This document shows positions 36,427-45,857 of a DNA stretch of 51,975 bases, piece after piece. This DNA comes from Rubripirellula sp. (lineage in GTDB: Bacteria; Planctomycetota; Planctomycetia; Pirellulales; Pirellulaceae): assembly GCA_029213145.1 (NCBI GenBank), contig JARGNK010000017.1:23038-75012 (forward strand). Direction: 5' to 3'. A program made the position numbers and the translations under genes. The notes beneath the pieces were generated by a model that did no database searches, was not told the DNA's origin, and saw only the letters and a list, made by a program, of their open reading frames with translations. Position 1 is the first letter of the stretch. The number at the start of each line of letters is the position of its first letter.

Positions 36427-37863
36427 ATGCCAAGCTTCGGTCATACCTGTTTAAAGCGGCGCCATTTCTTGGCCTCTGCTGCGATGAGTGCTGGGCCGTT
36501 CTTGATTGCGAATCAACTAGCGCAACAAGCAACAGCAAAGGTCAAGAAACCGAATCTGGAAAAACCAGAATTCAATTTGCAGGCCAAGCAACCTAATCAT
36601 CAGCCACGCGCGAAGGCGATGATTTCTATGTTCATGCAAGGTGGTCCCAGCCAGATTGATTTGCTTGATCCGAAACCGCTGCTGAACAAGCTGCATCTGC
36701 AGAAGTTCCCAGGCAAGATCAAGTACGACAATGCCGCTCAGGCCAGTTCGAAGGTGTTTGGTTCACCGTGGAAGTTTGCAAAGTACGGTGAGCATGGTAC
36801 GGATGTCTCAGAGTTGCTGCCGCATTTTTCGACGATTGCTGATGATGCGCTGGTGATCCGTTCGATGCATACGGGCGTGAATAATCATGGTCAATCGATC
36901 CACGCGATGAATGCCGGCCGGCCTCAGTCGGGCCGGCCAGGTTTGGGAAGCTGGCTGACTTATGCTCTCGGTGCCGAAAGCGATAGCTTGCCCGCTTACA
37001 TCGCGATGACAGATCCGAAGGGCCTGCCAGTTGAAGGGGTGCTGAATTGGTCCAATGGGTTTCTTCCTTCGCTCTATCAAGGGACGGTGATCCGGCCGGT
37101 CGAGCCACGGATTCTGAACCTGCAGCCGCCCCCGGAATTGTCGGGCGAGATTCAGACGAATTATCTAGGTTTGCTGCAGTCGCTAAACCGTCGCCATTTG
37201 GAGCGGCGTCAGGGCGAGCATGAACTGCAGGCGCGGATTGCAAATTTTGAACTCGCTGAGCGAATGCAGTTCGCCGCTGATGAGGCGACTGACCTCAGTC
37301 TGGAATCCGAAGCGACGCACCGAATGTATGGCATCAATGAGGAGCCAACCCGTGAATTTGGGCAGCGTTGTTTGATCGCTCGGAGGCTCATTGAACGTGG
37401 TGTGCGTTTCGTTCAGTTGTTTACGAAGAATCAGTACTGGGATCATCACGGCGGCATTGTGAAATCACTTCCTGCCGCCTGCAAAAAAATTGACAAGCCA
37501 GCTGCTGCCCTCGTGAAGGATCTCAAGCAACGTGGTTTGTTGGAGGACACCATCGTGCATTGGGGCGGGGAAATGGGGCGTTTGCCCGTCATCCAAAATG
37601 AAACCAATATCGGCCGCGATCACAACACCTACGGCTTTTCAATGTGGGTTGCCGGTGGTGGATTTCGGTCCGGGGTTCATGGTGCCACCGATGAGTTTGG
37701 GCATCACGCCGTCGAGGATGTTGTCAACCATTTTGATTACCACGCGACCCTGTTGCATCTTTTTGGAATGGATCCGGAGGGCGTATCCTTCGATTTGAAT
37801 GGTCGAGAACAGTCACTATTGGATGGTCAGCCCGGCAAACGCATTGAAGGTTTGCTCGCCTAG
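36427..37863 (+). CDS. DUF1501 protein (sulfatase-fold, Tat-exported)
   Basis: A 478-residue protein with a Tat-like N-terminus (LKRRHFLASAAMSAG). It contains the DUF1501 marks: MFMQGGPSQIDLLDPKP near the start, GRDHNTYGFSMW and GHHAVEDVVNHFDYHATLLHLFG near the end, in an alkaline-phosphatase/sulfatase-like fold. DUF1501 genes nearly always follow DUF1549/DUF1553 cytochrome genes, as here, and the pair probably acts together outside the cytoplasm. I chose the ATG, preceded by GGTGG, over a GTG 9 bases upstream. Confidence 0.92.
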   Translation: MPSFGHTCLKRRHFLASAAMSAGPFLIANQLAQQATAKVKKPNLEKPEFNLQAKQPNHQPRAKAMISMFMQGGPSQIDLLDPKPLLNKLHLQKFPGKIKYDNAAQASSKVFGSPWKFAKYGEHGTDVSELLPHFSTIADDALVIRSMHTGVNNHGQSIHAMNAGRPQSGRPGLGSWLTYALGAESDSLPAYIAMTDPKGLPVEGVLNWSNGFLPSLYQGTVIRPVEPRILNLQPPPELSGEIQTNYLGLLQSLNRRHLERRQGEHELQARIANFELAERMQFAADEATDLSLESEATHRMYGINEEPTREFGQRCLIARRLIERGVRFVQLFTKNQYWDHHGGIVKSLPAACKKIDKPAAALVKDLKQRGLLEDTIVHWGGEMGRLPVIQNETNIGRDHNTYGFSMWVAGGGFRSGVHGATDEFGHHAVEDVVNHFDYHATLLHLFGMDPEGVSFDLNGREQSLLDGQPGKRIEGLLA

Positions 37864-37890
37864 GCATTGTCAGTGAGAGAGAAACGATTG

Positions 37891-38940
37891 ATGCGAATCG
37901 CATGCGTAACGATTCTTGTCTGCCTGATTGTTACCGTTTGTTTCGGAGACGTGGGTGACCCGTCCTCGGGTCGGGTTGCGATACAGGCTCTTGAGCATCT
38001 CGATCAACCAGCGGCTACCCAATCTCAGATTCAGCTTGTCAGTCAGACGCTACCGCTAAAGCGTCGGCGAGTCAGCATTCGATCCAGTGCTGACGGGACA
38101 GAGCAGCCAGCGATTTTGATTTTGCCTTCTGCTGCTCGTGCTGGTGTCTCGGGGAAAGTACCCCTGGTGATCAATTTGCATTCATGGAGTGCTAATTTAG
38201 ATCAGCGAACACCGTTGGAACAGTTGGTGACGGATCAAGGTTGGATCTTTTTAGCACCCAATTTTCGAGGACCAAATTCACGACCTGAGGCCTGTGGGTC
38301 ACTGCTCGCACAGCAAGATATTTTGGATGCTGTGCAATGGGCCATTGATCGGCACGAGGTTGATCCAGGTCGTGTTTATCTGACCGGAGCCTCGGGCGGT
38401 GGGCATATGACTTTGTTGATGGTTGCGCGACATCCACAGGTTTGGAAGGCGGCCAGTGCTTGGGTCGGGATTAGCGACCTGACTGCGTGGCACCGACGTC
38501 ATCGTGGTTCGCGTTACGGCAACATGCTGGAAGCTTGCTGCCAAGGGCCGCCTGGAAAGTCGATTGAAGTCGATAAAGAGTATGCGGCACGAAGCCCGTT
38601 GACGTTTCTCGGTGGAGCACAAGAAGTGCCGATCGATATTGCTGCGGGAATCAAGGATGGGCATCAAGGAAGTGTTCCGGTGGCGCACTCGATTTGGGCT
38701 TTTAACGCACTCGCCAAGGCGAGTGGAACGCCACCGGTTAGCCCATGTGAGTTGACGCTGATCTCCGAACCATCTGGCCGCCTGAAGTCACCCCAGCCAA
38801 GCGATGAAGGCTTTGATGAAGCATTTGGTCGTCAACATTACCTCCGCCGCCGCAGCGGGCCCACTAGATTGACCATTTTTGAGGGTGGGCATGAAGGGAT
38901 TCCCGCGGCGGTAATCGACTGGTTCCAACGTCATCCTTGA
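37891..38940 (+). CDS. Exported alpha/beta hydrolase (prolyl-oligopeptidase/esterase type)
   Basis: A 349-residue secreted serine hydrolase. The signal peptide is MRIACVTILVCLIVTVCFG. The nucleophile elbow is TGASGGGHM, strand motifs VPLVINLHSWSANL and FLAPNFRGPN match the S9/PET-esterase-like group, and the catalytic His is probably in FEGGHEG. The acid is likely the aspartate in IKDGHQG. It follows the DUF1501 gene by 27 bases and is probably the third gene of that cassette, which suggests removal of ester groups from a polymer. In-frame GTG (37873) and TTG (37867) starts lack a ribosome binding site. Confidence 0.86.
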   Translation: MRIACVTILVCLIVTVCFGDVGDPSSGRVAIQALEHLDQPAATQSQIQLVSQTLPLKRRRVSIRSSADGTEQPAILILPSAARAGVSGKVPLVINLHSWSANLDQRTPLEQLVTDQGWIFLAPNFRGPNSRPEACGSLLAQQDILDAVQWAIDRHEVDPGRVYLTGASGGGHMTLLMVARHPQVWKAASAWVGISDLTAWHRRHRGSRYGNMLEACCQGPPGKSIEVDKEYAARSPLTFLGGAQEVPIDIAAGIKDGHQGSVPVAHSIWAFNALAKASGTPPVSPCELTLISEPSGRLKSPQPSDEGFDEAFGRQHYLRRRSGPTRLTIFEGGHEGIPAAVIDWFQRHP

Positions 38941-39017
38941 CGAGTGGAAAATTAAATAAGTGGACTTGTGTTCACTACTTGGTTTCGATAACCTTCCTAC
39001 GTCAACCACATTACGCA

Positions 39018-39024
39018 AGGGAGG
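39018..39024 (+). promoter_or_regulatory. Strong ribosome binding site of csrA
   Basis: AAGGGAGGT spans about 39017-39025, 4-6 bases before ATG 39030, and sets the start inside a longer frame. Its GGA core is also the motif that CsrA proteins bind, so autorepression is possible but unproven. Confidence 0.7.
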
Positions 39025-39029
39025 TATTT

Positions 39030-39620
39030 ATGTTGGTTTTGTCGCGAAAAGAGGGGCAGACGATCGAGTTACCCGAACTCCAGGTCGTCGTTCGCGTCAT
39101 TGCTGTGCAACGCAGCCGGGTGCAGGTTGGAATCGAAGCACCGCAGCAAATTACCGTGCACCGCGGTGAAGTTGTTCGCAAAATGACGGAAAAGCAAGAG
39201 TCACCCACCGCTTCAAAAGTGGTGTCAAAGGAGGGCTCGCAGCCGTTTGAGAAGTCCGTTTGGAGTCCCAGTGAGGCGGGACAAACCCATCACGAATCGG
39301 ATCCTCGCGGCGAGGATGAAAGTCCGAATCGATTTCCCCGCGGCGAGGCGAGTCGCCTGCTCGGTGAACTGACGCGGCTCGAGGCGGAATTGTCGGCAGT
39401 TGCCGAGTTGGCCGAGCCCAGGAATCGTGGAATTGCGCAACGGGTTACAGCCGATGCGATTCAACGGATCGAAGGCATTAGCCGTTCGGTTCGCCTCTCA
39501 ATTCGGCATCCTTCTGAATCACAATCGATTGCTGACCTCGTGAAGGTCCGCACTGAAGTGCTCGATCGATTGCGCGAACGGACGCAACCTCTCGCGCTTC
39601 CGGTGGAATGCTGCGATTGA
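39030..39620 (+). CDS. csrA: CsrA-family RNA-binding regulator with long C-terminal extension
   Basis: Residues 1 to about 55 are a canonical CsrA (MLVLSRKEGQTIELPELQV, then GIEAPQQITVHRGEVVRK). The RNA-contacting Leu4 and the Arg of VHRGEV (Arg45, equivalent to Arg44 elsewhere) are present. CsrA dimers bind GGA motifs in mRNA leaders and change translation or stability. Ordinary CsrA has 60-75 residues; this protein has 196. The extension is a polar linker (about 56-105) plus a helical domain (about 106-190, RLLGELTRLEAELSAVAELA). I recognise no family for it. The gene follows the esterase by 89 bases and ends at a good terminator. Confidence 0.92.
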   Translation: MLVLSRKEGQTIELPELQVVVRVIAVQRSRVQVGIEAPQQITVHRGEVVRKMTEKQESPTASKVVSKEGSQPFEKSVWSPSEAGQTHHESDPRGEDESPNRFPRGEASRLLGELTRLEAELSAVAELAEPRNRGIAQRVTADAIQRIEGISRSVRLSIRHPSESQSIADLVKVRTEVLDRLRERTQPLALPVECCD

Positions 39621-39650
39621 ATCGGCTCAGATCACGTGGCCATCGCGAAA

Positions 39651-39677
39651 GAGTCACTCGTTGGTGACTCGTTTTTT
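39651..39677 (+). terminator. Intrinsic terminator after csrA
   Basis: GAGTCAC and its exact complement GTGACTC form a 7-bp stem with a 6-base loop (TCGTTG), followed after one G by TTTTTT. It lies 31 bases after the csrA stop and ends transcription before the convergent esterase gene. Confidence 0.85.
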
Positions 39678-39687
39678 GGCCAGGCAA

Positions 39688-41724
39688 TCAAGGCATCCAC
39701 GACTCGTTGAAAAAACCGGCAGCGCGGATCTTGCCTGGCAGCTGATTGGTGGGACCGTCTGTTACATCAAGTAATGCCCAGTCGGGAAGCTTGGGGGTCT
39801 GGCGAGCATTGTTTAGGTAATCGTATTCCCGAAAGGTGAATCCGCTGTTGATGACTACGTAGTGGTTCGGATTCAGTGGATTCGGGTAGATCAGCACCGG
39901 CACATGATGTTTGCGATCGACTTCGAATTCTCCTAGCGTTATCCGATCCGCTTCCCATTGCAGTGGAAGCTCGCCGGAGATGAGTTGAATGATGCGGTTG
40001 GATTCAGGATCGCCAAATAGAATCAGGTTCGCTGAGTCCATGTCGTCAGCGGTCACCTCACTGTCTAACTTCTTGCGGATGTCGCCTCGGAAATGTTTTC
40101 GCCAGTGGTGCATCGCATGCAGTGACTCTGATTCCACCCATTTTTCGACGACCTCATCTTCTGAATGACCGCTTGGCAGCACAAACAGAAACGAATCCAT
40201 AAAAGCATCATCGATGGGGCCCTGTAATCCCGGGCGTTTACGAAGGATGGCTTCATTCGATGCGGGAGCCCAGTGATCATCTTGTTTTTCGAGTTCCCAT
40301 GTCCACGATTGGTCTGAACGTACGAGCGGACCGGCTAATCGATCGCCATCAATTTCAACAGTGATTTGGCCAATTCGTTTACCCGGCCATTGTCCGGATT
40401 TGAAATCGAATGCGATTCGTGACACGTTTTCGGTGGTAGCACGTAACAGTGCATCGTCGACTTCGGCTTCGACGGTTGCTGGTGTCCAGTGGCTCTCCAG
40501 TCCGGTGAGTTTGACCCAGTGCATGCGGGGATAACGCAAAGTCGCCGTGGTAAATTGAATGTGATTAGGAATTGATGGGCGAACTGCACTTGCCAACGCT
40601 CGCATGCGTCGTTCAATTTCGATTTTTGAGTCTGGATGAATTTTGTGTCCAGTTTGTGGGCCGATCACATGGACCAAATCAATCCCGATGGATTCAAGGC
40701 GTTTCTGCATGACATCGGCGGCTTGCTTTTGGCGGTCGATCTCTCCGCTGTAAGCGATCGTTGGGCACTGTGCCAAGTTGATTGCCCATGGCGGACAATC
40801 GTAAAGTTGCCATAGTCTTTGTTGGAATTGGGGTGCAGTGGAACGAACGTCTTCATTTTGAAAAGAGGCGAGAAATTCGGGAGTTTCAGAAAAGCCTGCG
40901 CCTGGGTTGGCTGCGAACCAGCGATCAGCGTAATGCGTGGCGAACTGCCAGCACGCAGCACCACCCATCGAGAATCCTCTCACGCTAATTCTGTTTTTAT
41001 CAATTGGCAATTTCGACTGCACATATTCTTTGGCCTCGAGGACATCAACTTCGCCAGCGAATTTGAAGGCGTTGCTGTAGCGTCCGTAGGGATGCAGAAC
41101 GATTGTGTCATCGGGCGCGTATTGTCCAAGATCGCGGGACTGTTTGTTTAAGAATGTTACTTCACTGAGTTTTTCGCCACGGCCATGAAACCAGATGTCC
41201 AATCTTCTTGGCCGGACATTTGTCGGATCGAACCCCGCGGGTATGACGATTCCGTAAGGCTGAATCGACCCGTCAATCTTGCTGGTGTACCCACCAATGA
41301 CGAGTTGTGGCTCCTCTGAAACTTCAATCCCGACTACATCGCTCCAAGACCCACCCCGTTGAATGATCTCGATTCGACGGGCCGATTCGTCAAGCAGAAC
41401 TGACGCCTGCTCCGGTTCATTGGCTTTGTAGAATTGGTTGAATTCGATCACCATTTCGACAGCACGAGGAAAGACAAGTACCTCGCATTCCATCACTGCA
41501 ATGGATGGATCTTTTTTTAACGCCGATTGCCACTGAGCGCGAAGAACCTGGCAACGCCATTCCAGAGCTTCGATGACAGTCGATGAAATCTCAATTCCTG
41601 TGGGTGGTATCGGTCGCACCTGATCGGGCTGGTTGTCAGCTGGGCCGTCTGCGTAGATGTGTCCACTGCAGAGGGCGAGAACGGCGAAGCCAAGAAAAAC
41701 ACACAACGGGAATCTAAGAACCAT
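39688..41724 (-). CDS. Exported prolyl-oligopeptidase-like esterase
   Basis: A 678-residue secreted protein with signal peptide (FPLCVFLGFAVLALCSGHIYA). An N-terminal domain of about 130 residues precedes an alpha/beta hydrolase with nucleophile elbow GFSMGGAACW and probable catalytic His in GPQTGHKIHP. The C-terminal half is beta-rich and ends with YVVINSGFTFREYDYLNNA. The combination is common in planctomycetes and resembles secreted acetyl-xylan or feruloyl-esterase-type proteins, but the substrate is unknown. It is a single gene, convergent with csrA and divergent from the receiver-protein gene. Confidence 0.85.
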   Translation of the reverse strand: MVLRFPLCVFLGFAVLALCSGHIYADGPADNQPDQVRPIPPTGIEISSTVIEALEWRCQVLRAQWQSALKKDPSIAVMECEVLVFPRAVEMVIEFNQFYKANEPEQASVLLDESARRIEIIQRGGSWSDVVGIEVSEEPQLVIGGYTSKIDGSIQPYGIVIPAGFDPTNVRPRRLDIWFHGRGEKLSEVTFLNKQSRDLGQYAPDDTIVLHPYGRYSNAFKFAGEVDVLEAKEYVQSKLPIDKNRISVRGFSMGGAACWQFATHYADRWFAANPGAGFSETPEFLASFQNEDVRSTAPQFQQRLWQLYDCPPWAINLAQCPTIAYSGEIDRQKQAADVMQKRLESIGIDLVHVIGPQTGHKIHPDSKIEIERRMRALASAVRPSIPNHIQFTTATLRYPRMHWVKLTGLESHWTPATVEAEVDDALLRATTENVSRIAFDFKSGQWPGKRIGQITVEIDGDRLAGPLVRSDQSWTWELEKQDDHWAPASNEAILRKRPGLQGPIDDAFMDSFLFVLPSGHSEDEVVEKWVESESLHAMHHWRKHFRGDIRKKLDSEVTADDMDSANLILFGDPESNRIIQLISGELPLQWEADRITLGEFEVDRKHHVPVLIYPNPLNPNHYVVINSGFTFREYDYLNNARQTPKLPDWALLDVTDGPTNQLPGKIRAAGFFNESWMP

Positions 41725-41869
41725 GATGGTTTCTCGCGAACGATGTTGGCGACAACTACAGCGGATGTCAGGAATCGGCGTCCCAGCCCCACTTGTCCCC
41801 TAGGATCAGCTAAAACAGAAGACTAAATCATAACCGTAGCTGAAACCGAGTTTAGGAATTTAAGAAAAG

Positions 41870-42766
41870 ATGGCGGTGATTCTGCTTGCGGACGATAGCC
41901 CCACTCACACAGCGCTCATGCGTTCGCTTTTGGAAGAAGCATCGCACGTGGTTCATTGTGTTGGAGACGGGTTGCAGTTGATGCAGGCGTTGGATGAAAC
42001 GGTACCTGACTTGGTGGTGACCGATTTGCGGATGCCTGAAATGAATGGGATGCAAGTTGTCCAGGAGATTGCGGCGCGATATTCCACGATTCCAACCGTG
42101 GTCGTGACCTCGCCAGGATCGGAGAATCTCGCCGTTGATGCGTTAGCACTTGGTGCGGCTAACTTCGTCCCTAAGAATTCGCTGCGGGTACTTCTAGACC
42201 ATGTTGTTTGCCAAACCCTGCAACTGTCGCAAGCCGATCGTCTTTTCGACCAGTTGTCTGGAAAGTTGCTGCATCCTGAGTTCAGTATGACGCTGAGCAA
42301 TCATTTATCGTCGATACGTCCCGCTGTGACTTACTTCATCCAGTCTTTGGCAGCGGCGAAATGTATGGATCGAACACAGCGAATTCGCGTTGCTACCGCC
42401 GTGGTGAGCGCGCTCTTTAACGCGATTTGCTTCGGTAACCTAGAGGTAAGTGAAGAAGAAGCCGTCATCACCCAGATTCTGTCGGGCGAGGAGAGTGGCC
42501 ACCAAGAACTGCGTGAACTAGCGAATCAAGCTACCTATCGCGACCGACATGTATCATTGAAGGTTTCAATTGGCGAACACGACACTCGGGTGCTCGTGTC
42601 ACACAATGGTCCGGGAAGATCGATGCGAACGATCCCCGCACCTGGAACTCCCGAATCGTTTGAGTTGGAGCAGTGTCGTGGTTTGATGTTGATTACCAGT
42701 GTGATGGACGATGTCAAATTTCAGTCGGACTATAGCGAAGTTGTGATGATCAAACAGCACGCTTGA
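41870..42766 (+). CDS. Response regulator with RsbW-like HATPase output domain
   Basis: A 298-residue protein. Residues 1 to about 120 are a receiver domain: acidic pair in LLADDSPTH, phosphoacceptor Asp in VVTDLRMPEMNG, switch Thr/Ser in VVTSPG and Lys in FVPKNS. The C-terminal 160 residues resemble an RsbW/GHKL ATPase, with an N-box (VSALFNAICFGN), a degenerate G1 box (SHNGPGRSM) and ELEQCRGLMLITSVMDDV. Such output domains act as anti-sigma or serine-kinase modules in partner switching. Direct coupling to phosphorylation would give signal-dependent sequestration of a partner. No histidine kinase or anti-anti-sigma gene is adjacent, so the partner is unknown. Confidence 0.87.
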   Translation: MAVILLADDSPTHTALMRSLLEEASHVVHCVGDGLQLMQALDETVPDLVVTDLRMPEMNGMQVVQEIAARYSTIPTVVVTSPGSENLAVDALALGAANFVPKNSLRVLLDHVVCQTLQLSQADRLFDQLSGKLLHPEFSMTLSNHLSSIRPAVTYFIQSLAAAKCMDRTQRIRVATAVVSALFNAICFGNLEVSEEEAVITQILSGEESGHQELRELANQATYRDRHVSLKVSIGEHDTRVLVSHNGPGRSMRTIPAPGTPESFELEQCRGLMLITSVMDDVKFQSDYSEVVMIKQHA

Positions 42767-42836
42767 TCCGAGTATGATTTCGATCCGTAAGCGACGCCAA
42801 TCATGTTCGCTTGATCGTCTAACGTATACTGTTCCA

Positions 42837-43877
42837 CTAAGTCGTTTGTGGTTGGACAACGACTTTGATCTGTTCTGGATCGCCCGCGTACAAGCGATCA
42901 AACCAAAGGGGCCCGTCCGTGAGCGAGATTTTCGCTGTGACTAAGGGGGCGACGTTGATGATGCCACGATTCATTAAGTCAATGCATTCAGGGTATTCGC
43001 CGTTGCATCCGCAGGTGCCCCGCAAGGTCACTTCACGGGTAACGACAGATTGAAGTGGTAGCTCAATTGTCGGTGCGACGTTTCCGATCAAGGTGACATT
43101 GCCACCCTTGCGCACCGATTCAATAGCGGTTTTGATCGTCGGTGTGGCTCCAACCACTTCGTAAGCCAAGTCTGCACCTTTCCCGCCTGTCAATTCACGA
43201 ACTCGTGCGGGTATGTCCTCTTGATCACTGCGAAGGCCGTAGTCGGCACCAAGTGACTTGGCAACTTCAAGGCGTTTGTCGTTGATGTCAACCGCAATGA
43301 TTTGTGTCGCACCCGCCGCTCGGGCAGCTTGAAGGGTAAGCAAGCCAATCATCCCTGTGCCTACAACAACAGCCGTGTCGCCAAGTCGCGTGGGCGTCAC
43401 GTTCGCGGCATGGACGGCGACGGAGACGGCTTCGATCAACGCTGCATGCTCGAAGGGAAGCGTTTCGGGGAGTTCATAGACAATGCGACGGGGAACGCTG
43501 ATCCGTTCTGCGAACGCCCCGTGGCGGCGGTATTCTCCACAGGAAACACCTAGAACCATCCGGTTGTCGCACAAGTTCGCATCGCCACGACGGCAGAAGT
43601 CGCATTGCCCGCAAGACACCATCGAATCGAAGGTGACGCGAGTGCCAACCGCTAGATCTGTCACATTTTGGCCGGTCGCCACCACGCATCCAGCAGCTTC
43701 ATGTCCCATTACGAGAGGTGGAATGCGGCGGCCCGTGCTGCCGTCGTATCCATGAATGTCGCTTCCGCAAATGCCGCAGGCTTCGACCTGGATGAGTACG
43801 TCGTCGGGGCCAACCTGAGGTTCCTCCACCTCGGTGACTTCCATCTTCTTATATTCGGTAAGTAGCATCGCCTTCAT
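42837..43877 (-). CDS. Zinc-dependent alcohol/polyol dehydrogenase (MDR family)
   Basis: A 346-residue medium-chain dehydrogenase. Catalytic-zinc ligands are in CGICGSD and GHEAAG, the structural zinc loop is CGQCDFCRRGDANLC, and the Rossmann motif is VVGTGMIGLLTLQAARAAGA. The match is closest to sorbitol or galactitol-phosphate-type dehydrogenases, oxidising a secondary alcohol with NAD. I chose the ATG at 43877 because GAGGTGC lies just upstream (43881-43887). It converges with the receiver-HATPase gene. The substrate is not determined. Confidence 0.93.
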   Translation of the reverse strand: MKAMLLTEYKKMEVTEVEEPQVGPDDVLIQVEACGICGSDIHGYDGSTGRRIPPLVMGHEAAGCVVATGQNVTDLAVGTRVTFDSMVSCGQCDFCRRGDANLCDNRMVLGVSCGEYRRHGAFAERISVPRRIVYELPETLPFEHAALIEAVSVAVHAANVTPTRLGDTAVVVGTGMIGLLTLQAARAAGATQIIAVDINDKRLEVAKSLGADYGLRSDQEDIPARVRELTGGKGADLAYEVVGATPTIKTAIESVRKGGNVTLIGNVAPTIELPLQSVVTREVTLRGTCGCNGEYPECIDLMNRGIINVAPLVTAKISLTDGPLWFDRLYAGDPEQIKVVVQPQTT

Positions 43878-44118
43878 GTCGCACCTCGGATCCAAGTTGC
43901 TTTTGTCGGTCAGTTAGACCGGCTCGATTTTGACGCGGCAGTTTAGCACAGCATCTAGAGCTCGTCTTGGTGGCGGCGACCCAGCTTGTTCGCTGAAAGC
44001 CGTTCGCCAGTTTTAAACGGATGTGCGATTCAGTCGTCCGGGTATCTGTTTTGGGAGCCGGTTTTACCTTTCCGGCACGCCGAAATCTGAGTGCTAGGCG
44101 GTTACACTAGAAAGATCG

Positions 44119-44135
44119 CGGAGAATTCGTCTCCG
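44119..44135 (+). promoter_or_regulatory. Small leader hairpin before the sulfatase gene
   Basis: CGGAGA and its exact complement TCTCCG flank ATTCG, about 32 bases before the sulfatase start. No T-run follows. It may affect mRNA stability; evidence is limited to the pairing. Confidence 0.3.
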
Positions 44136-44166
44136 GCCCACATCCTTTCGTACTCCATAAGTGACC

Positions 44167-45684
44167 ATGTTTCGATCGCTCAGCCGAAGTCTGATTTACG
44201 CATTGAGCTCCGTTTTGATTTTTGCCGGATTAATTCAGGCGAAGGATCCGCCCAATGTTTTGATTGTCACTGTAGACGACATGAGTGCCGATTCGCTTGG
44301 TTCTTTTGGTTGTTCCTTGCAGGGAACCTCGCCGAACATCGATTCCTTTGCCAAGCAGTCAATGCGTTTCAATCATGCACACGTCATTGTCGGAAACTGC
44401 ATGCCGGGACGTAATATTATGTGGTCAGGATTGTTTTCACACGTGAATGGTGTGGAAGGGTTTGTTCAGAATCGAGATCCTGATTATTTGGTGTTGTGTG
44501 ATTTAGCGAAATCGGCTGGCTACTTTGCGGCGATTCGTGGCAAGGTAAGCCATTCAACACCCTATCTGCCGTACGCCTGGGACGCGATTTTGGATAGCGA
44601 CGAATCTGGAAATAAATATCACAACAAGGATGCGGAAGGTTATGGCGCATCAACTCGCCAAGGAATAGCGATGGCGAAGAAGGCGGGTAAGCCATTTTGT
44701 TTGATGGTCAACATTTCTGATCCGCACAAGCCTTTCTATGCACAGGGAAAGGGTGGGGCAACGGTTGACGACCGTCACGTACCCAGCCGTGTTTTTGAAG
44801 CATCGGAAGTTCCGGTACCCGGGTTTCTCCCCGAGGATATGCCGATTCGAAAAGAGCTTGCTCATTACTATTCATCTGTCCGGCGCGCCGATGACTGTTT
44901 TGGCGAAATCATGAGCGCGTTGCAAGACTCAGGCCAACAAGAGAATACATTTGTGATGTTCTTGTCCGACCATGGAATGCCACTGCCGTTCGCGAAGACT
45001 CAGTTGTATCACCACAGTACGCATACTCCACTCATCGTTCGTTGGCCTGGTGTAACCAAGCCAGGCAGTGTTGATGAGCAGCATATGGTATCGGCAGTTG
45101 ACTTTGTCCCGACCTTATTAGACGTGATGGAATATGAGCATCCACAGGCGGCTCGTCTGCAAGGGAAATCGTTTGCTTCGCTGATTCGGGGTGAGCGTCA
45201 GTCAGGACGAGATTTTGTGATTCTTCAGTACAACGAGAATTCGGGGAGAAATCGGCATCCAATGCGCGGTATTCACACGCCCCGTTACCTCTATCTTTAC
45301 AACGCATGGAGTGATGGGGTGCGGAAATTTGCGACGGCCACCACTGGGACGGTAACCTATCGCCAAATGGTGAAGCGTGCAGCTCAAGAAGAAGACATCG
45401 CCGCGCGTTTGCACCTATTTGACCATCGAGTCGTAGAAGAATTGTTTGATGTGGAGAACGATCCAGACTGCTTGAACAATTTGGTGGATGATCCAAACAT
45501 GCAGGGCAAAAAGTTGCAGCTTCGGAAGCAGTTGGCCGAGTCATTGGGGCGGCTGAAAGATCCGATCACTCCGCTGCTTGCCAATTTCGAGGATGATGAG
45601 TTGCGAAACGAGTACATGGCAAAAGAAGATGCTCGAGCCGCTGCGGCGCGGCGGAATCGTGGCAAGAGAAAACAGAGTCCTTAA
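44167..45684 (+). CDS. Exported sulfatase (type I, FGly-dependent)
   Basis: A 505-residue sulfatase with signal peptide (SLIYALSSVLIFAGLIQA). The metal-binding start is NVLIVTVDDMSADSLGSFG, and the active-site motif is CMPGR: the Cys is the residue that becomes formylglycine, in the CxPxR form. Later ligands are in DHGMPLPFAKTQLYHHSTH. The tail is basic and Ala-rich (AAARRNRGKRK). It hydrolyses sulfate esters, probably of marine algal polysaccharides, outside the cytoplasm. Maturation needs a formylglycine-generating enzyme, not encoded in this window. I chose the ATG over the GTG 6 bases upstream. Confidence 0.93.
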   Translation: MFRSLSRSLIYALSSVLIFAGLIQAKDPPNVLIVTVDDMSADSLGSFGCSLQGTSPNIDSFAKQSMRFNHAHVIVGNCMPGRNIMWSGLFSHVNGVEGFVQNRDPDYLVLCDLAKSAGYFAAIRGKVSHSTPYLPYAWDAILDSDESGNKYHNKDAEGYGASTRQGIAMAKKAGKPFCLMVNISDPHKPFYAQGKGGATVDDRHVPSRVFEASEVPVPGFLPEDMPIRKELAHYYSSVRRADDCFGEIMSALQDSGQQENTFVMFLSDHGMPLPFAKTQLYHHSTHTPLIVRWPGVTKPGSVDEQHMVSAVDFVPTLLDVMEYEHPQAARLQGKSFASLIRGERQSGRDFVILQYNENSGRNRHPMRGIHTPRYLYLYNAWSDGVRKFATATTGTVTYRQMVKRAAQEEDIAARLHLFDHRVVEELFDVENDPDCLNNLVDDPNMQGKKLQLRKQLAESLGRLKDPITPLLANFEDDELRNEYMAKEDARAAAARRNRGKRKQSP

Positions 45685-45857
45685 TTTGGGCTTTGGGTAG
45701 TTCACGTCGCAGGGTCGATAGGATCGCCCCCGCGATTGAGAAATACAGCTGGGAACACGGCAAAATTGATAACCATAAGCCCGATGCTTCGCAGCAAGAC
45801 GACGTTCCGCGTCGCTGCCGTTTGCGGTACTGTGTGTGCGATAGATTTGCTTCTGAT

